Assembly: GCA_003220495.1 (NCBI GenBank)
Contig: QHSP01000055.1
Coordinates: 1-49,102, forward strand
DNA length: 49,102 nt
Origin: Candidatus Rokuibacteriota bacterium
GTDB lineage: Bacteria; Methylomirabilota; Methylomirabilia; Rokubacteriales; CSP1-6
Direction of reading: 5' to 3'
In this document: positions 48,032 to 49,102 of the stretch, piece after piece
Layout of the letters: each line of letters opens with the position of its first letter
Position numbering within the stretch: position 1 is the stretch's first letter
Program-made: the position numbers and the translations under genes
Notes under the pieces: model-generated
Told to the model about the DNA's origin: nothing
What the model saw: the letters and a program-made list of their open reading frames with translations, nothing else
Database searches by the model: none

Positions 48032-49102
48032 ATGCCGACCACCCTCAAGCTGCCGCGTCGCGACGGGCTGCTCGCGCCGTACACGCTCACGGGCCGTGCG
48101 CCGGTCTCGGCGCCGCCCGGTCCCATCAAGCGCCGCATCGGCATGGCGGCGGTCCACGTCGTCGCCGATCCGCTCGCGTCGGTCAATCCGACGCTCGAAG
48201 TGGCGCTCGATTGGGACGCGACCTTGCGCTATCGCCATCACATCTGGTCGCTCGGGCTGGCCGTCGCCGAGGCGATGGACACCTCGCAGCGCGGGATGGG
48301 CTTCGACTGGCGGACCGCGAAGGAGCTGATCCGGCGCACGGTCGCCGAGGCGAGGACGGTTCCGGGCGCCGTGCTGGCGTCGGGAGCGGGCACCGACCAC
48401 CTCGAGCCGGGGCCGCGCGTGACGATCGCCGACGTCGAGGCCGCCTACGAGGAGCAGTGCGCGTGGATCGAGGGCTGCGGCGGCCGGATCATCCTGATGG
48501 CGAGCCGCGCCCTGGCGGCGTGCGCCAAGGAGCCCGGCGACTACCTGAAGGTGTACGGACGCATCCTCTCGCAGGTGCGCGAGCCGGTGATCATCCACTG
48601 GCTCGGCGCGATGTTCGATCCGGCGCTCGAAGGCTACTGGGGCTCTCGTGATCTCGACCAGGCCACCGAGACCTTGCTGACGATCGTGAAGGAGCACGCC
48701 TCGCGCATCGACGGTGTGAAGATCTCGCTCCTGGACCAGGCCCGCGAGGTCGCGATGCGCAAGCGCTTCCCGGCCAACGTCCGCATGTACACCGGCGACG
48801 ACTTCGACTATCCGACGACGATCCGGGGCGACGGCGATCGCCACTCCGACGCGCTGCTCGGCATCTTCGACGTGATCGCGCCGGCCGCCTCCGCGGCGCT
48901 CAAGGCGCTGGACGCCGGCGACCTCGCCCGCTACGCGGACGTGCTGGCGCCGACCCTCACGCTCTCACGCCACGTCTTCGGCGCGCCCACGCGCTTCTAC
49001 AAGACCGGCGTGGTGTTCGCCGCCTACCTGAACGGCCACCAGTCGCACTTCAGGATGGTCGGCGGCCAGGAGAGCGCGCGCTCGGTCGTGCATCTCGCCG
49101 AG
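48032..49102 (+). CDS. DUF993 family protein (dihydrodipicolinate synthase-like), partial
   Basis: 357 codons visible; the 3' end runs off the window. The sequence follows the DUF993 family, a TIM-barrel group distantly like DapA. Stretches include KRRIGMAAVHVVADP, LDWDATLRYRHHIWSLGLAVAEAMD, REPVIIHWLGAMFDP and the candidate Schiff-base Lys region GVKISLLDQ. The later MYTGDDFDYP and SRHVFGAPTRFYKTG segments are typical. The reaction is not established; aldolase- or lyase-type chemistry is inferred from the fold. It is divergent from trpB2, with a leaderless-type promoter. Confidence 0.9.
   Translation, partial: MPTTLKLPRRDGLLAPYTLTGRAPVSAPPGPIKRRIGMAAVHVVADPLASVNPTLEVALDWDATLRYRHHIWSLGLAVAEAMDTSQRGMGFDWRTAKELIRRTVAEARTVPGAVLASGAGTDHLEPGPRVTIADVEAAYEEQCAWIEGCGGRIILMASRALAACAKEPGDYLKVYGRILSQVREPVIIHWLGAMFDPALEGYWGSRDLDQATETLLTIVKEHASRIDGVKISLLDQAREVAMRKRFPANVRMYTGDDFDYPTTIRGDGDRHSDALLGIFDVIAPAASAALKALDAGDLARYADVLAPTLTLSRHVFGAPTRFYKTGVVFAAYLNGHQSHFRMVGGQESARSVVHLAE

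Overview
This is a gene-dense, GC-rich (roughly two-thirds G+C by eye) bacterial chromosome segment. A predicted outer-membrane barrel, a Tat substrate, a lipoprotein and periplasmic copper proteins point to a Gram-negative cell. The mixture of amidohydrolase-2, LLM flavin, acyl-CoA dehydrogenase, CoxL-like, Rieske and branched-chain/dipeptide ABC genes resembles soil and subsurface lineages such as Candidatus Rokubacteria (Methylomirabilota). That placement is an inference from gene style only; no rRNA or tRNA gene was seen. Operons are short and often overlap by 1-4 bases.

Layout. 1-3.55 kb (minus): cupin, Tat-exported peptide-type binding protein, DppB- and DppC-like permeases (DppC runs off the left edge). 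3.6-5.9 kb: a lone CoxL/xanthine-dehydrogenase-type molybdenum subunit. 6.1-7.65 kb: a small Cys-rich protein and a broken DUF222-HNH endonuclease gene. 8-11.3 kb: amidohydrolase, GlcG-like protein, SDR and a SDR-type epimerase homologue without the usual Tyr. 11.3-13.5 kb: a membrane hybrid histidine kinase. 13.7-18.2 kb: a convergent aromatic-degradation cluster (amidohydrolase and gentisate-dioxygenase-like gene facing a Rieske oxygenase and LigB-type extradiol dioxygenase). 18.4-19.1 kb: RRM protein, small protein and ribosomal protein S21. 19.2-26 kb: orphan LivF, LLM oxidoreductase, membrane protein, two acyl-CoA dehydrogenases, exonuclease III, serine hydrolase and RidA. 26-34.2 kb (all minus): a periplasmic metal-handling region. 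It holds a CopD-cytochrome c-thioredoxin-fold fusion, a CusF-like protein, CopC and a His-rich membrane protein. These are followed by an outer-membrane barrel, two tandem ZnuA-like proteins, a ZnuB-like permease, a lipoprotein and a PAP2 phosphatase. 34.2-38.9 kb: sugar-phosphate and glycan genes (HAD, phosphomannomutase, inositol-phosphatase family, GT9) with two very small genes. 39-44.6 kb: beta-propeller protein, nitrilase homologue lacking its Cys, membrane protein, then LLM and UroD-family genes. 44.6-49.1 kb: a 168-bp G-rich palindrome, a redox-type adenylate cyclase fusion, TrpB2 and a partial DUF993 gene.

Two themes stand out. First, at least eight genes have a TAnnnT -10-like hexamer ending only 6-9 bases before the start codon, with no Shine-Dalgarno sequence. 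This suggests leaderless transcripts, and it fixes several GTG, TTG and possibly ATT starts. Second, the 26-34 kb locus joins copper-type periplasmic proteins to a zinc/manganese-type uptake system that has two binding proteins and a permease but no ATPase gene. It is the best candidate here for an undescribed system, though its metal and its unity as one pathway are not proven by sequence.
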